Source: Collinsella sp.
GTDB lineage: Bacteria > Actinomycetota > Coriobacteriia > Coriobacteriales > Coriobacteriaceae
Assembly (NCBI GenBank): GCA_018378775.1
Contig: JAGZWV010000038.1
Location: 1-21,886 of the forward strand
Length of the DNA stretch: 21,886 bases
Direction: 5' to 3'
The position numbers and the translations under genes were made by a program. Every line of letters starts with the position of its first letter. Position 1 is the first letter of the stretch. Shown piece by piece: positions 6,512 to 15,310 of the stretch. The notes under the pieces were generated by a model. That model was not told the DNA's origin. It was given only the letters and a program-made list of their open reading frames with translations, and did not search any database.

Positions 6512-9511
6512 ATGGTTAACGATTTGGGCAATACGGACGACCTCGAGCTTATGCCGCTGGGCAGCAGTTATACGGTGCGGCGCGATCGCTTGATGAACGA
6601 ACTTATCGCCAAGGGCCGAAAGGCCGGCATCGTAGTCCTCTACGCGCCTGATGGCTTTGGGAAAACCTCGGTGTTGCTGCAGTATGCCCAAGAGGTTAAA
6701 AGCGATCCGACGCGAGGTCCCGTGCGGATCATCGAGGCAGACCGCGCCATTGGGCGCGAGGTGTTTATGCAGCTCGAGGTCGTTACCGAAGAGCTTAAGG
6801 ACAAGCCGCACTCCCTGATCGCAATCGATAACGTGCCTAACCTCAGCCAGAGCGAGACCGAGGAGCTGATCGACCGAATCCGAAGCCTGCGTGCTATGGG
6901 GGTTGGGGTCTTTATGAGCTGCCGTCCTTCGAATCGCCAGCTGATTCATGGACTGGGCGATTCGATTAAAGTCAACGCGCAGATGCTCAAGGTGCATGCC
7001 TATGAGTATTCGGCGTGGGCATCGGCGTTTTCGATCAGCACATCGCTCGACTTCTATCAGCTTACGCAGGGCGTGCCCGAGCTCGTCTCGGCTATGCAGT
7101 CGGGACTATACGGGCAGGGAGACGTTGCCCAGATGCTCGAAAACGAGATCGTCAATATCTACGGTGCGGCACTTGTTGATTTGGCGTCGCTCGAGAACAA
7201 CGCTCTGTTTAGTGTGGCATGCTTGATGGTCTTAATGGGCGAGGGCAATATTTCGGAGCTCGAGGCTTGCGGTGTTAGGCTTTCGGCGATTGACCAGTCC
7301 TATCTTGTCCGCGATTATCCCATTTTTGGCGTCGATCCAGCAGACCGGAGCTTTACCTGCTTGGGTACCGAGGATAACGCACGCCTGCGATTGCGCAAGC
7401 TGGTCGCCGAAATTCGCCCCGAACTCGTTGTGCGGGCGGCGCGTATATTGATTAAAGCGGGGCGCTGCGATACCGCGATGGACCTTGCTGACGCGTTTTT
7501 GGACCGCAGTGCGGTGTTGGAGCTTGCCGGGCAGTATGGGGTCGATCTGGCCCTGACGGGGCATGGAGGGGATGTTTGCCGCGCGGCGCTGGGAAAGACC
7601 GAGTCAGATGGCCGGGCATCGGAGCCGACGCCTGACGAGGCACTCGGCATCTATCTGGCGGCGGTGAGCGTCTCCAATACAAAACTCGCGCGGTATATGG
7701 CCTCAATAATCGAGCGTGCGGGCGAGCAAGCGATTTGCGAGCTCGATCCCGTGTCGTGGAAGGTGGCGCACGCGTTTACGGCCGCCTGTTATGGAGATAG
7801 TGGTCTGGGGCTTCCGGCAAGCCATACAGCGTTGGAAAGTGAGGCGTCTTGTGCCGCACTCGATATGCTGTCCGCACATGTCGAGATAAAACATGGGCTG
7901 ACCGAGCGGGCGAAGGGTGGTGAGATCCTCGCGGGGCTCAAAACGGATAAGGTCTACGATTGTGAGCTCGATATCGCGGGGACGTTTGTGCGGGCGGACC
8001 GCATGTTGACGGAGCTATTTGATGGGTCGTATGCAGGGACTGACAAGCGTGATGACGAGATGGCCCTGACGCTCGAGGCACTCGAAGCGCGTGGAATCCG
8101 AGCACTCGCCATCTGGGTGCGCATGGTATTATCGGCGCGGCGTCTGCTTGCCGGCATGCCGGTGACCGACGAGCAGGCATTCAATGAGCTCGACCGTTTT
8201 GCCGTGCGCGTGCGTGACAATCAAGTCCAGTTGTTTGGCTTGATACTGGAAGGCTGGCAGTCGCTGGCTGAGGGGCGTCCGGTCAATGCCAAATTCCGTG
8301 CGGTGCAGGTGCTCAGACTTGCCGAGGAATCGATTGGATACATACGCGACAACGCACTGCTGCTAGAGCGCGCGGCGTACTTACGCAATACATCGATGGT
8401 ATCGGTGCGCGAAGAGGCAGAGCTGCTCGATTTGAGTCGGACGCAGGTCGGTGGTGCCGAGGCTTGGATGGTGGCGCTGCATTTGGCCTCCGCGGGCCGC
8501 GATAGCGACCTTGCAGCCTGGATGTCCATGAACCGCCCAGGGATTTTGGATCCGTCGTATCGGCTGTTTGCGCGTCTTGCGATGCATTGTCTGGGTGAGC
8601 CGGCTGCTAGAATTCGAAAGAAGCTCCCGGTGCGCGAGCTGTCGCGGTATTCGCTGCGTGACGACTTTGAGGGCGAAGGCGAGTGTCTGTTCCAGGCCGG
8701 CGATACCGAGGGCGTCGATGTGATTGGCCATATCGAGATCCGCATGTTTGGGGCGTTTCGCGCCGAGCGCGACGGGTTTCCCATCACGGATAAGATGTGG
8801 CGCCGCAAGAAAGCGGCGACGCTTGCCGAGCGGCTTGCGCTGGGCATGGATGCACTGGTCGACCGCGAGACGCTGGCCATGGAGCTGTGGCCCCATGCCG
8901 AGTTCAATAGCGCTCGTAACAATCTGTACTCGACGATATCGCGCCTGCGTTCGGCCTTGGGGCCGACACCGGACGGCAAGTCGTGTGTGCTGATCCAAAA
9001 CGAGTGCATTGGGCTTAACGGCGATTACGTCAAGACCGACGTGCGGTTGTTTGATCAGATAAGCCGCGAAGTTTTGGGAAATCGCACGGGTGCGCGCGGA
9101 CCTCATCTGATTGAGCTGTGCCTTAAGATCGAGCAGCTCTACGCCGGCCCGTTGTATGTTCCCAATGGCTGTAATCCCACCTACTTTTTGCGTATGAGGC
9201 GCATTATGGAATCGAAGTATATCGACTGCATGATTCGGGGCGCGAATGCCGCCCTAGAAGAAAACGACCTGCAGTCGGCGGTATGGCTGGTGGAGTCGGG
9301 GTTGCGGCAAGAGACGGCGCGCGAGGACATGGTGCGTTGCGCTATGCGCGTCTACGGTGCGGCGGGGCGACGACGCGATATCGTTGAGCTGTACAGTGGG
9401 CATATGCATCACCTGAGGGAGCAGGTCAATGGCGTGCCCGAGCCCGAGACGCGGCGTCTGTACGAGCGCTTGGTGGAGGGCAGGCTTAACCGCGTGCTCG
9501 TCGAGCGATAA
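6512..9511 (+). CDS. Large STAND-type ATPase transcriptional regulator with C-terminal SARP-like winged helix and BTAD-like region
   Basis: A 999-residue predicted one-protein signal-transducing regulator. The N-terminal NTPase has Walker A APDGFGKTS (45-53) and Walker B LIAIDNVP around Asp106, as in MalT/AfsR-like STAND ATPases. A long helical middle (about 260-720) resembles TPR-type sensor regions but shows no clear repeat motif. From residue 741 (IEIRMFGAF) there is an OmpR-type winged helix: LWPHAEFNSARNNLYSTISRLRSALG is the recognition-helix segment seen in SARP proteins. Residues about 860-990 look like a bacterial transcriptional activation domain. There are no membrane segments. GAGGAG (6501-6506) supports ATG 6512. 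No target operon is adjacent: nagB upstream is closed by a terminator and the downstream gene is convergent, so the regulon is unknown. Domain naming is inferred from motifs. Confidence 0.82.
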   Translation: MVNDLGNTDDLELMPLGSSYTVRRDRLMNELIAKGRKAGIVVLYAPDGFGKTSVLLQYAQEVKSDPTRGPVRIIEADRAIGREVFMQLEVVTEELKDKPHSLIAIDNVPNLSQSETEELIDRIRSLRAMGVGVFMSCRPSNRQLIHGLGDSIKVNAQMLKVHAYEYSAWASAFSISTSLDFYQLTQGVPELVSAMQSGLYGQGDVAQMLENEIVNIYGAALVDLASLENNALFSVACLMVLMGEGNISELEACGVRLSAIDQSYLVRDYPIFGVDPADRSFTCLGTEDNARLRLRKLVAEIRPELVVRAARILIKAGRCDTAMDLADAFLDRSAVLELAGQYGVDLALTGHGGDVCRAALGKTESDGRASEPTPDEALGIYLAAVSVSNTKLARYMASIIERAGEQAICELDPVSWKVAHAFTAACYGDSGLGLPASHTALESEASCAALDMLSAHVEIKHGLTERAKGGEILAGLKTDKVYDCELDIAGTFVRADRMLTELFDGSYAGTDKRDDEMALTLEALEARGIRALAIWVRMVLSARRLLAGMPVTDEQAFNELDRFAVRVRDNQVQLFGLILEGWQSLAEGRPVNAKFRAVQVLRLAEESIGYIRDNALLLERAAYLRNTSMVSVREEAELLDLSRTQVGGAEAWMVALHLASAGRDSDLAAWMSMNRPGILDPSYRLFARLAMHCLGEPAARIRKKLPVRELSRYSLRDDFEGEGECLFQAGDTEGVDVIGHIEIRMFGAFRAERDGFPITDKMWRRKKAATLAERLALGMDALVDRETLAMELWPHAEFNSARNNLYSTISRLRSALGPTPDGKSCVLIQNECIGLNGDYVKTDVRLFDQISREVLGNRTGARGPHLIELCLKIEQLYAGPLYVPNGCNPTYFLRMRRIMESKYIDCMIRGANAALEENDLQSAVWLVESGLRQETAREDMVRCAMRVYGAAGRRRDIVELYSGHMHHLREQVNGVPEPETRRLYERLVEGRLNRVLVER

Positions 9512-9540
9512 AAAAGAGCGTCCGAATTGCTTGGACGCTC
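9509..9540 (-). terminator. Intrinsic terminator of the yhbY-type gene (minus strand)
   Basis: GAGCGTCC (9516-9523) pairs with GGACGCTC (9533-9540). Read on the minus strand the stem is followed by a run of Ts (the A-run at 9509-9515), so it terminates the minus-strand gene. It overlaps the stop of the convergent regulator gene and may act weakly on that side too. Confidence 0.85.
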
Positions 9541-9579
9541 GCAAGTTTGATGTATATTGGCTCGCCGGATCGTTGGCTC

Positions 9580-9879
9580 TTAGACGAGCTTAATCTTCTC
9601 GATGTCCTTGCGCGAGGACTCGCGATACAGCGAGAACTTGCGGCCGATAACCTGGACGACCTCGGCATGGCAGCGGTCGGCGAGCTCTTCGGCGGCCTCG
9701 CGGGCGGAAAGGCTGGAACCGTCGAGTACGGAGCACTTAACGAGCTCGTGCTTCTCCAGGTAGGCGACCGTCTGCTCGACGGTGCCCTCGTTGATGTCGG
9801 ACTTGCCGATGATGATGGCGGGGTTGAGGTGATGGGCCATGCTGCGAAGCTGCTTGACCTGGGCTCCTGTCAGTGCCAT
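9580..9879 (-). CDS. yhbY: YhbY-family RNA-binding protein (CRM domain)
   Basis: A 99-residue single CRS1-YhbY (CRM) domain protein, a small KH-like fold that in E. coli associates with pre-50S ribosomal particles. The pattern LRSMAHHLNPAIIIGKSDI near the N-terminus, with a GxxG-like GKSD loop, is followed by VAYLEKHELVKCSVLDGS and ends VQVIGRKFSLYRES, as in the family. Length is typical. The ribosome-binding site before the ATG is weak (a purine-rich GAAAGCGAG). It is convergent with the large regulator and closed by its own terminator; no promoter was confidently placed in the 182-base gap upstream. Confidence 0.92.
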   Translation of the reverse strand: MALTGAQVKQLRSMAHHLNPAIIIGKSDINEGTVEQTVAYLEKHELVKCSVLDGSSLSAREAAEELADRCHAEVVQVIGRKFSLYRESSRKDIEKIKLV

Positions 9880-10061
9880 GGGTTCTCGCTTTCTATGTTA
9901 TGGGGTGCCCCGCGATGGGGCCTTAATCTACGTGAGCTGTCCCACGATAGCGCAGGAACGGCGTGGTGTGGGGCGTGTTTGCCCAGTTCAAAAAGAATGC
10001 GGATGCCGAGCGGGAGAACAGCGCGGGTTGCAGGCGGACGTGTACGGCAGCCGAAAGCGGT

Positions 10062-10949
10062 CTATGGACAGCTCGAAGAGACCGGCTCCCATGCAATAAA
10101 CGCCCAACGGACCTTGCGGGCGTGGTCGAGCATGTAGCGCCCTTGCGGCACGCCCTTGGACCCTGGCTCGCCGGTATGGGGATTCTCAATCATATGCTGA
10201 GCGACGTAGTCGCGCAGACGGTCGATTTTATCCTCGTTACCGTGCTCGAGCATGCGGGAGAAGTCCGCCACGCCCGCCTCAAGGCTATCGAAGGTATCGC
10301 GACGAGGCGATTCAAAGTACGTAACCTGCGGCAGGGCACCCATCTGAATGAGGATATTAAAGGCATACACAAAGCCATTACTGCAGGTAACCGAGGCACC
10401 GATGGCGTTCATCAGGTGAAGGTCATAGCGCGGGCTGGAGTTGGCGACCATCGTGACGGCACAACGCCGACGAGCCGTTCGATCAAGCTTGGCAAGCGCG
10501 CCTTTTAGGTTGGTCGTGGTGACAGAGCGACTGGCAAAGGCAACATCTACCGCTTTCGCGACCGGTCCAACCAAATCCCAGTCATCATCCCAAGCAAGCT
10601 CAAGCGGTGTAATGCGATCCTCGAGCCCATAGTACTCAATGCCAGCATCAAGCGTGCCCAACATAGCAGGGGAAAAGTCGGCAGCAATCACAGGATGTCC
10701 AGCCTGAGCAAGCGGAATAGCAATCGACCCAGCCCCACATCCCATATCCAGCACGGACTCACCAGGCTTTAACGCCAACAGCTTCATAAAGTCCCGGGCA
10801 TACGGAGCAGTCTCAAGCGGCCGAAAATGCCGAGCCCGCTTATCCCATTCAAAAGAATCATCAGCCCGCCGCCGACCAGCCTGCAAGCGCATCCATTCGC
10901 CATTCCAATCAGCAGAAAGAAGCTCAGAGCGAACATCCCCATCAACCAC
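10062..10949 (-). CDS. Class I SAM-dependent methyltransferase
   Basis: A 295-residue methyltransferase with the glycine-rich SAM motif VLDMGCGAGSIAIPLA (residues 66-81), an acidic follow-up motif VIAADFSPAML, and a Rossmann-type pattern after it. The substrate is unknown; related proteins annotated as UbiE/small-molecule type act on diverse acceptors. The start is placed at GTG 10949 because AGGAGG lies seven bases upstream. A longer frame back to ATG 11009 would add a hydrophobic 20-residue stretch but would cross an intrinsic terminator and has no ribosome-binding site. The upstream terminator hairpin suggests attenuation. A minus-strand neighbour of yhbY but separated by 182 bases. Confidence 0.85.
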   Translation of the reverse strand: MVDGDVRSELLSADWNGEWMRLQAGRRRADDSFEWDKRARHFRPLETAPYARDFMKLLALKPGESVLDMGCGAGSIAIPLAQAGHPVIAADFSPAMLGTLDAGIEYYGLEDRITPLELAWDDDWDLVGPVAKAVDVAFASRSVTTTNLKGALAKLDRTARRRCAVTMVANSSPRYDLHLMNAIGASVTCSNGFVYAFNILIQMGALPQVTYFESPRRDTFDSLEAGVADFSRMLEHGNEDKIDRLRDYVAQHMIENPHTGEPGSKGVPQGRYMLDHARKVRWAFIAWEPVSSSCP

Positions 10950-10952
10950 GGG

Positions 10953-10959
10953 CCAACCT
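10953..10959 (-). promoter_or_regulatory. Ribosome-binding site deciding the methyltransferase start
   Basis: On the minus strand CTAGGAGGTTGGCCC precedes GTG 10949, giving a near-perfect Shine-Dalgarno with about seven bases of spacing. This makes the GTG start better supported than the upstream ATG at 11009. Confidence 0.7.
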
Positions 10960-10968
10960 CCTAGCAAC

Positions 10969-11000
10969 AAAAAAGCGACTCCTCCCAAAAGAAGAGCCGC
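10969..11000 (-). terminator. Terminator or attenuator immediately upstream of the methyltransferase
   Basis: Minus strand: GCGGCTCTTC (11000-10991) pairs with GAGGAGTCGC (10984-10975) over ten pairs including two wobbles, followed by six Ts (10974-10969). It ends about 20 bases before the GTG start, so a transcript from further upstream would stop unless read-through is allowed. Confidence 0.7.
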
Positions 11001-11114
11001 AACAAGCATATCTCAGATAGAACCGATCCAGTGCCAAACCGCCATACCAGCAAAGTAGGGCAGAAGCGAAGCGACTGCCAAAGGGATAGAACCCAACCGA
11101 GGTCCCGTTGTGCG

Positions 11115-11248
11115 GGAGCCCCAGGAAGGGCAAATATATAAGGTCGATCGCGAGTTCCGCACGAGCCGGAGAGCACTTAAGGTGCTCTCCGTGCGAGTCA
11201 GGACTGTCCGAGCAGGCGACCTTATATATTTGCCCTTCCCGGGGCTCC
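11115..11248. repeat. MITE-like palindromic element with 32-bp terminal inverted repeats
   Basis: Bases 11115-11146 and 11217-11248 are inverted repeats matching at 31 of 32 positions, with outer ends GGAGCCCC/GGGGCTCC and an AT-rich AAATATATAA core. Inside, GGAGAGCAC (11168-11176) pairs with GTGCTCTCC (11182-11190) and CGCAC with GTGCG (11158-11162, 11091 offset to 11191-11195). There is no coding capacity. The element starts 18 bases beyond the DUF711 stop. No clear target-site duplication is visible, so it may be a very large terminator-like or REP-like structure instead of a MITE. Confidence 0.8.
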
Positions 11249-11266
11249 TCGCCTCGTATCCCTGGG

Positions 11267-12631
11267 CTAGTTCTTCAGCGAGTTCAGCGGAGCCGGGAAG
11301 CGTCCACCACGGTGGGCAAGCACGGTGCCGGCGTTGGGGTTCACCGGCATGATGGGCGCACGGCCAAACAGGCCGCCGTACTCGACGCAGTCGCCCACGC
11401 CCTTGCCAATGGCGGGAATCACGCGGACGGCCGTGGTCTTGTTGTTGATGACGCCGATAGCCATCTCGTCGGCGATGATGCCGGCGATGGTCTCGACCGG
11501 GGTGTCACCGGGGATGGCGATCATGTCCAGGCCGACGGAGCACACGCAGGTCATGGCCTCGAGCTTCTCGAGCGAAAGCGCGCCGGCCTCGACGGCGGCG
11601 ATCATGCCGGCGTCCTCGGACACGGGGATAAAAGCGCCCGAGAGGCCGCCCACGCTGGAGCTGGCCATGACGCCGCCCTTCTTGACGGCATCGTTGAGCA
11701 TGGCGAGTGCGCAGGTCGTGCCCGGACCACCGCAGGTGCCAACACCGATGATCTCGAGGATGCGGGCAACGGAGTCGCCGATAGCAGGCGTGGGAGCCAG
11801 CGACAGGTCGACAATGCCCTTCTCGACACCCAGGCGATGGGCGGCCTCGCGGCTCATGAGCTCGCCGGCGCGGGTGATCTTAAAGGCGGTCTGCTTGATC
11901 TTCTCGGCGACTTCCATCATCGATGCGGAATCGGGCAGCGTCTCCAGGGCTGCGGCCATAACGCCGGGGCCCGAGACGCCAACGTTGATGACGGCGTCGG
12001 CCTCGCCACCGCCGTGGACGGCGCCCGCCATAAACGGGGAGTCCTCGACCATATTGGCAAAGCAGACAAACTTGGAAGCGCCGACGGAATCCTGGTCGGC
12101 CGTGAGCTTAGCGGCGTCGATGATGGTCTGCGCAGCCATGAGTACGGCGTCCATGTTGATGCCGGCACGCAGGCTGGCGACGTTGACGCTGGAACAGACG
12201 CGGTTGGTGGTAGCGAGCGCCTGGGGGATGGACTGGATGACGCGGCGGTCGGCGTCGCCAATGCCCTTCTGGACGAGCGCGGAGAAGCCGCCTAGGTAAT
12301 CGATGCCGAGCGTCTCGGCCGCGCGGTCGAGGGCATGCGCGATGGGGGTGAGGTCCTCATCCTTGCAGCACGCGGCGATCTGCGCCACCGGGGTGACGGA
12401 AACGCGCTTGTTGACGATGGGGATACCGTACTCGCGCTCGAGGTTCTCGGCGGTCTCGACCAAGTGCTCAGCCGTGTGCGTCACGTGGTCGTAGATCTTC
12501 GTGCACATGCGGTCGAGGTTCTCGTCGCCGCAACCCATGAGCGAAACACCCATGGTGATGGTTCTGATGTCGAGGTTCTGCTCCTCAACCATGCCGCGGG
12601 TTTCCGCGATTTCTGCAGGCGTGATCGCCAT
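11267..12631 (-). CDS. DUF711/UPF0210 (PFL family) protein
   Basis: A 454-residue member of the UPF0210/DUF711 family, often labelled PFL family protein although no enzymatic activity is established. Recognisable parts are the N-terminus MAITPAEIAETRGMVEEQNL with IRTITMGVSLMGCGDEN, the segment VHGGGEADAVINVGVSGPG, and the C-terminus YGGLFGRAPIMPVN. The ATG at 12631 has GGAG about nine bases upstream and gives the family's usual length and N-terminal motif; an upstream in-frame ATG at 12688 would add 19 unrelated residues. The ACT-domain partner (UPF0237) often encoded next to it is absent here. It follows metH on the same strand with 108 bases between. Confidence 0.92.
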   Translation of the reverse strand: MAITPAEIAETRGMVEEQNLDIRTITMGVSLMGCGDENLDRMCTKIYDHVTHTAEHLVETAENLEREYGIPIVNKRVSVTPVAQIAACCKDEDLTPIAHALDRAAETLGIDYLGGFSALVQKGIGDADRRVIQSIPQALATTNRVCSSVNVASLRAGINMDAVLMAAQTIIDAAKLTADQDSVGASKFVCFANMVEDSPFMAGAVHGGGEADAVINVGVSGPGVMAAALETLPDSASMMEVAEKIKQTAFKITRAGELMSREAAHRLGVEKGIVDLSLAPTPAIGDSVARILEIIGVGTCGGPGTTCALAMLNDAVKKGGVMASSSVGGLSGAFIPVSEDAGMIAAVEAGALSLEKLEAMTCVCSVGLDMIAIPGDTPVETIAGIIADEMAIGVINNKTTAVRVIPAIGKGVGDCVEYGGLFGRAPIMPVNPNAGTVLAHRGGRFPAPLNSLKN

Positions 12632-12676
12632 CCTTGCGCTCCTATCTGCCAAAACGAGCATAGTCCCATCTATTCT

Positions 12677-12714
12677 AACGTGCCGCACGCGTCTCGTGGC
12701 GCGTGCGGCACGTT
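12677..12714. terminator. Strong 15-bp hairpin between metH and the DUF711 gene, probable metH terminator
   Basis: AACGTGCCGCACGCG (12677-12691) pairs perfectly with CGCGTGCGGCACGTT (12700-12714) around an 8-base loop, 26 bases beyond the metH stop. On the minus strand the stem is followed by AT-rich sequence but no real T-run, so termination may be partial or Rho-assisted. Confidence 0.6.
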
Positions 12715-12739
12715 TTGGTGCTCGGTTGTTTCCGTTGTG

Positions 12740-15310
12740 TTACTGTCCAAAGACCTCTTCGGCGATGCGCGCGCTCTCGGCGGCGTCCTTGGCGTAGTAG
12801 TCTGCGCCAATCTGTTTGGCGTATTCGGGGGTGAGCACGGCGCCGCCCACGATGATCTTGACGCCCGGGACCTCGGCATGAAGCAGCTTGATGGTCTCCT
12901 CCATGGCGACGACCGTGGTGGTCATAAGCGCCGAGAGACCGACGAGCTTAATGTCGCGCTCCTTGACGGTCTTGAGCACCTCCTGCGGATCGACGTCGCG
13001 ACCCAGATCAAAGACGGTATAGCCGTAGTTGTCGAGCAGCATCTTAACGATGTTCTTACCGATGTCGTGGATATCGCCCTTGACGGTGGCCACGCAGATC
13101 TTACCCTTGTCGGCAATCTCGCCGGCGGGCATCAGGCGTTTGATGGTATCGAAGCCCACGCGCGCGGCCTCGGCAGAGGCCATGAGCTGCGGCAAGAAGA
13201 ACTTGCCCTGGTCAAAGAGGACTCCGACCTCGTCGAGGGCGGGGATAAAGTGGTTGTTGATGAGGTCCATGGCGTCGTGGTCGGCCAGCAGGCGTTCGGT
13301 CTCGGCCGCGATTTCGCCCTTGCGACCCGAGACGACCATGTGGCGGATGGGGTCGTCATCGGCTCTTGCGGTGGTGCTTGCGGCAGGCGCGGCATCGCTC
13401 GATGCTGACTGAGCGGCCGCCGGGTTGGCGGCAATCTTGTACGGGTCGGTCCAGCCGGCGTAGCGCTCGATGTATCCGGTCGAGCCCTCGTCCTCAACGC
13501 TCAGCACGCGATAGCTGTAGACAGTGTCCATAAAGCGCTTGGAACCCGGGTTCATGATGGGGGCGTCCAGACCTGCACCAAAGGCGGCGGCCAAAAAGAC
13601 CGAGCCCAGCAGCAGGCGCGCGGGCAGGCCAAAGCTGATGTTCGATACGCCGAGTGCGCACTTGACGCCCAGGCGCTCCTTGCACAGGGACATGGCGCGT
13701 AGAATCTGCTCAGCCTGTCGCTGGTTGGTCGAGGCGGTCATGACCAGGCAGTCGATGAGGATACGGTCTGGGCCGATGCCGTAACGGGCGGCTTCGGCCA
13801 CGATGCGCTCGGCGATGGCGAAGCGAGCCTCGGCGGTATCGGGGATGCCGCCTTCGTCGAGCGTGAGGCCGACGACGTTGGTGCCGTAGTGGGCGACCAG
13901 CGGGAAGATCTCGTCCATGATCTGCTGTTTGCCATTGACCGAGTTGATGATGGGCTTGCCGGCGTAGCGACGCACGGCGGCCTCGACGGCGGCGGGGTCG
14001 GTGGAGTCGATCTGCAGCGGCAGCAGCGTGGAACCTTGGAGCTGCTCGGTCGCTTGCTGGATGACCTTGACCTCGTCGATCTCGGGCAGGCCCACGTTGA
14101 CGTCCAGGATGTCGGCGCCCTGCTCCTGTTGGCTGATACCCTGGCTCACGACGTAGTCCAGGTCGCCGTCGCGTAGGGCCTGCTGCAGGCGCTTTTTGCC
14201 GGTGGGGTTGATGCGCTCGCCGATGACGGCGATCTTGTGGCCGTCGCAGGGGAGGTCCACGACCGTCTGGGCGCTCGTGACCGACATGCTGGGCTTGCGG
14301 TGACGCGGGCTGGGCGTGTGGTTGTCGATGAGGGTACGAAGTGCCGCCATGTGCGCCGGCGTGGTTCCGCAGCATCCGCCGACGACGCTCACGCCGTCCT
14401 CGATCATGCCGGCGACGGCCTCGGCGTACTCGGGCGCCTGGATATCAAAGACGGTATTGCCGTCATCGTCCACGTGGGGCAGTCCCGCATTGGCCTGCAC
14501 CATAACGGGCTTGTCGGTAACGGTGAGCATACGCGCAGCGAGTCCTCGGAGCTCGGCCGGGCCCTGGCTGCAGTTGATGCCAAGGACGTCGGCGCCGATG
14601 GCGTCGAGAGTGATGGCGGCGACCTCGGGGCTCGTGCCCAAGAAGGTGCGGCCGTCTTCCTCAAAGGTCATGGTGGCAAAGACGGGCAGGTCGGAGTTCT
14701 CGCGGCAGGCGAGGACTGCCGCCTTGATCTCGGCCAGGTCGGTCATAGTCTCGATAATAAAGAGGTCCACACCCGCAGCGACGCCGGCGCGCACCTCCTC
14801 GGCAAAGAGGTCGTAGGCCTCGTCAAAGCTGAGGGTGCCCAGGGGGCGCAGCAGGGCGCCGATGGGGCCGATGTCGCCGGCGACGTAGCGGGCGCCGGCC
14901 TCACGGGCGCAGGCGACAGCGGCGGCAAAGACGTCTGTCACGGTGGCGGCTCCGTCGAGCTTGTGGGCGTTGGCGCCAAAGGTGTTGGCGGTGATCACGT
15001 CGCAGCCGGCCTCGACGTATTGGCGCTGAATGTCGGTAATGACCTGGGGCTCCTCAAAGTTGAGCAGCTCGGGCAGGGCGCCGGCCTTCATGCCGGCCGC
15101 CTGCAGCATGGTGCCCATGCCGCCGTCGAACAGCAAGTGCCCCGTGCCCTCGATAGCGGCGCGCAGGCGATTGTCCTTAATGCAAAGGTCGTCGATCGTG
15201 CGCGTCTTGTATGCAGCGCCATTACGACGGGCAGCATCAACGGGCGCCGCCAGCGCGGCGCCGTCAGAATCATGAGTGATAAGTATGTTTGAGCTATTCG
15301 CCATGTGCAT
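12740..15310 (-). CDS. metH: Cobalamin-dependent methionine synthase, core without activation domain
   Basis: MetH transfers the methyl group of 5-methyl-THF to homocysteine through cobalamin. Of 856 residues, about 55-340 form the homocysteine domain (FDGGMGTML, ANTFGANAHKL, zinc cysteines in GINCSQGP and GGCCGTTP). About 355-620 form the pterin domain (GERINPTGKKRLQQ, DILDVNVGLPE). Residues 650-856 are the B12 cap and Rossmann domains, with GDIHDIGKNIV carrying the cobalt-ligand His748, then VGLSALMTTT and IIVGGAVLT. It stops there, about 350 residues short of E. coli MetH; the AdoMet reactivation domain is a separate gene at 17540-18331. The start ATG 15310 (or 15304) overlaps the 3' end of the restriction gene by 17 bases, and no good ribosome-binding site is seen, suggesting translation coupled to it. 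Confidence 0.95.
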   Translation of the reverse strand: MHMANSSNILITHDSDGAALAAPVDAARRNGAAYKTRTIDDLCIKDNRLRAAIEGTGHLLFDGGMGTMLQAAGMKAGALPELLNFEEPQVITDIQRQYVEAGCDVITANTFGANAHKLDGAATVTDVFAAAVACAREAGARYVAGDIGPIGALLRPLGTLSFDEAYDLFAEEVRAGVAAGVDLFIIETMTDLAEIKAAVLACRENSDLPVFATMTFEEDGRTFLGTSPEVAAITLDAIGADVLGINCSQGPAELRGLAARMLTVTDKPVMVQANAGLPHVDDDGNTVFDIQAPEYAEAVAGMIEDGVSVVGGCCGTTPAHMAALRTLIDNHTPSPRHRKPSMSVTSAQTVVDLPCDGHKIAVIGERINPTGKKRLQQALRDGDLDYVVSQGISQQEQGADILDVNVGLPEIDEVKVIQQATEQLQGSTLLPLQIDSTDPAAVEAAVRRYAGKPIINSVNGKQQIMDEIFPLVAHYGTNVVGLTLDEGGIPDTAEARFAIAERIVAEAARYGIGPDRILIDCLVMTASTNQRQAEQILRAMSLCKERLGVKCALGVSNISFGLPARLLLGSVFLAAAFGAGLDAPIMNPGSKRFMDTVYSYRVLSVEDEGSTGYIERYAGWTDPYKIAANPAAAQSASSDAAPAASTTARADDDPIRHMVVSGRKGEIAAETERLLADHDAMDLINNHFIPALDEVGVLFDQGKFFLPQLMASAEAARVGFDTIKRLMPAGEIADKGKICVATVKGDIHDIGKNIVKMLLDNYGYTVFDLGRDVDPQEVLKTVKERDIKLVGLSALMTTTVVAMEETIKLLHAEVPGVKIIVGGAVLTPEYAKQIGADYYAKDAAESARIAEEVFGQ

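Noticed and set aside
10950..11009. N-terminal membrane helix of the methyltransferase (start at 11009)
   Set aside because: The extension crosses a terminator hairpin and lacks a ribosome-binding site; GTG 10949 has an ideal one.
11108..12295. A 395-codon plus-strand frame opposite the DUF711 gene
   Set aside because: Antisense shadow of a conserved gene, rich in low-complexity Gly/Ala/Asp/His typical of mirror frames, and it begins within the palindrome.
14237..15292. A 351-codon plus-strand frame opposite metH
   Set aside because: Shadow frame; metH on the minus strand has complete domain motifs.
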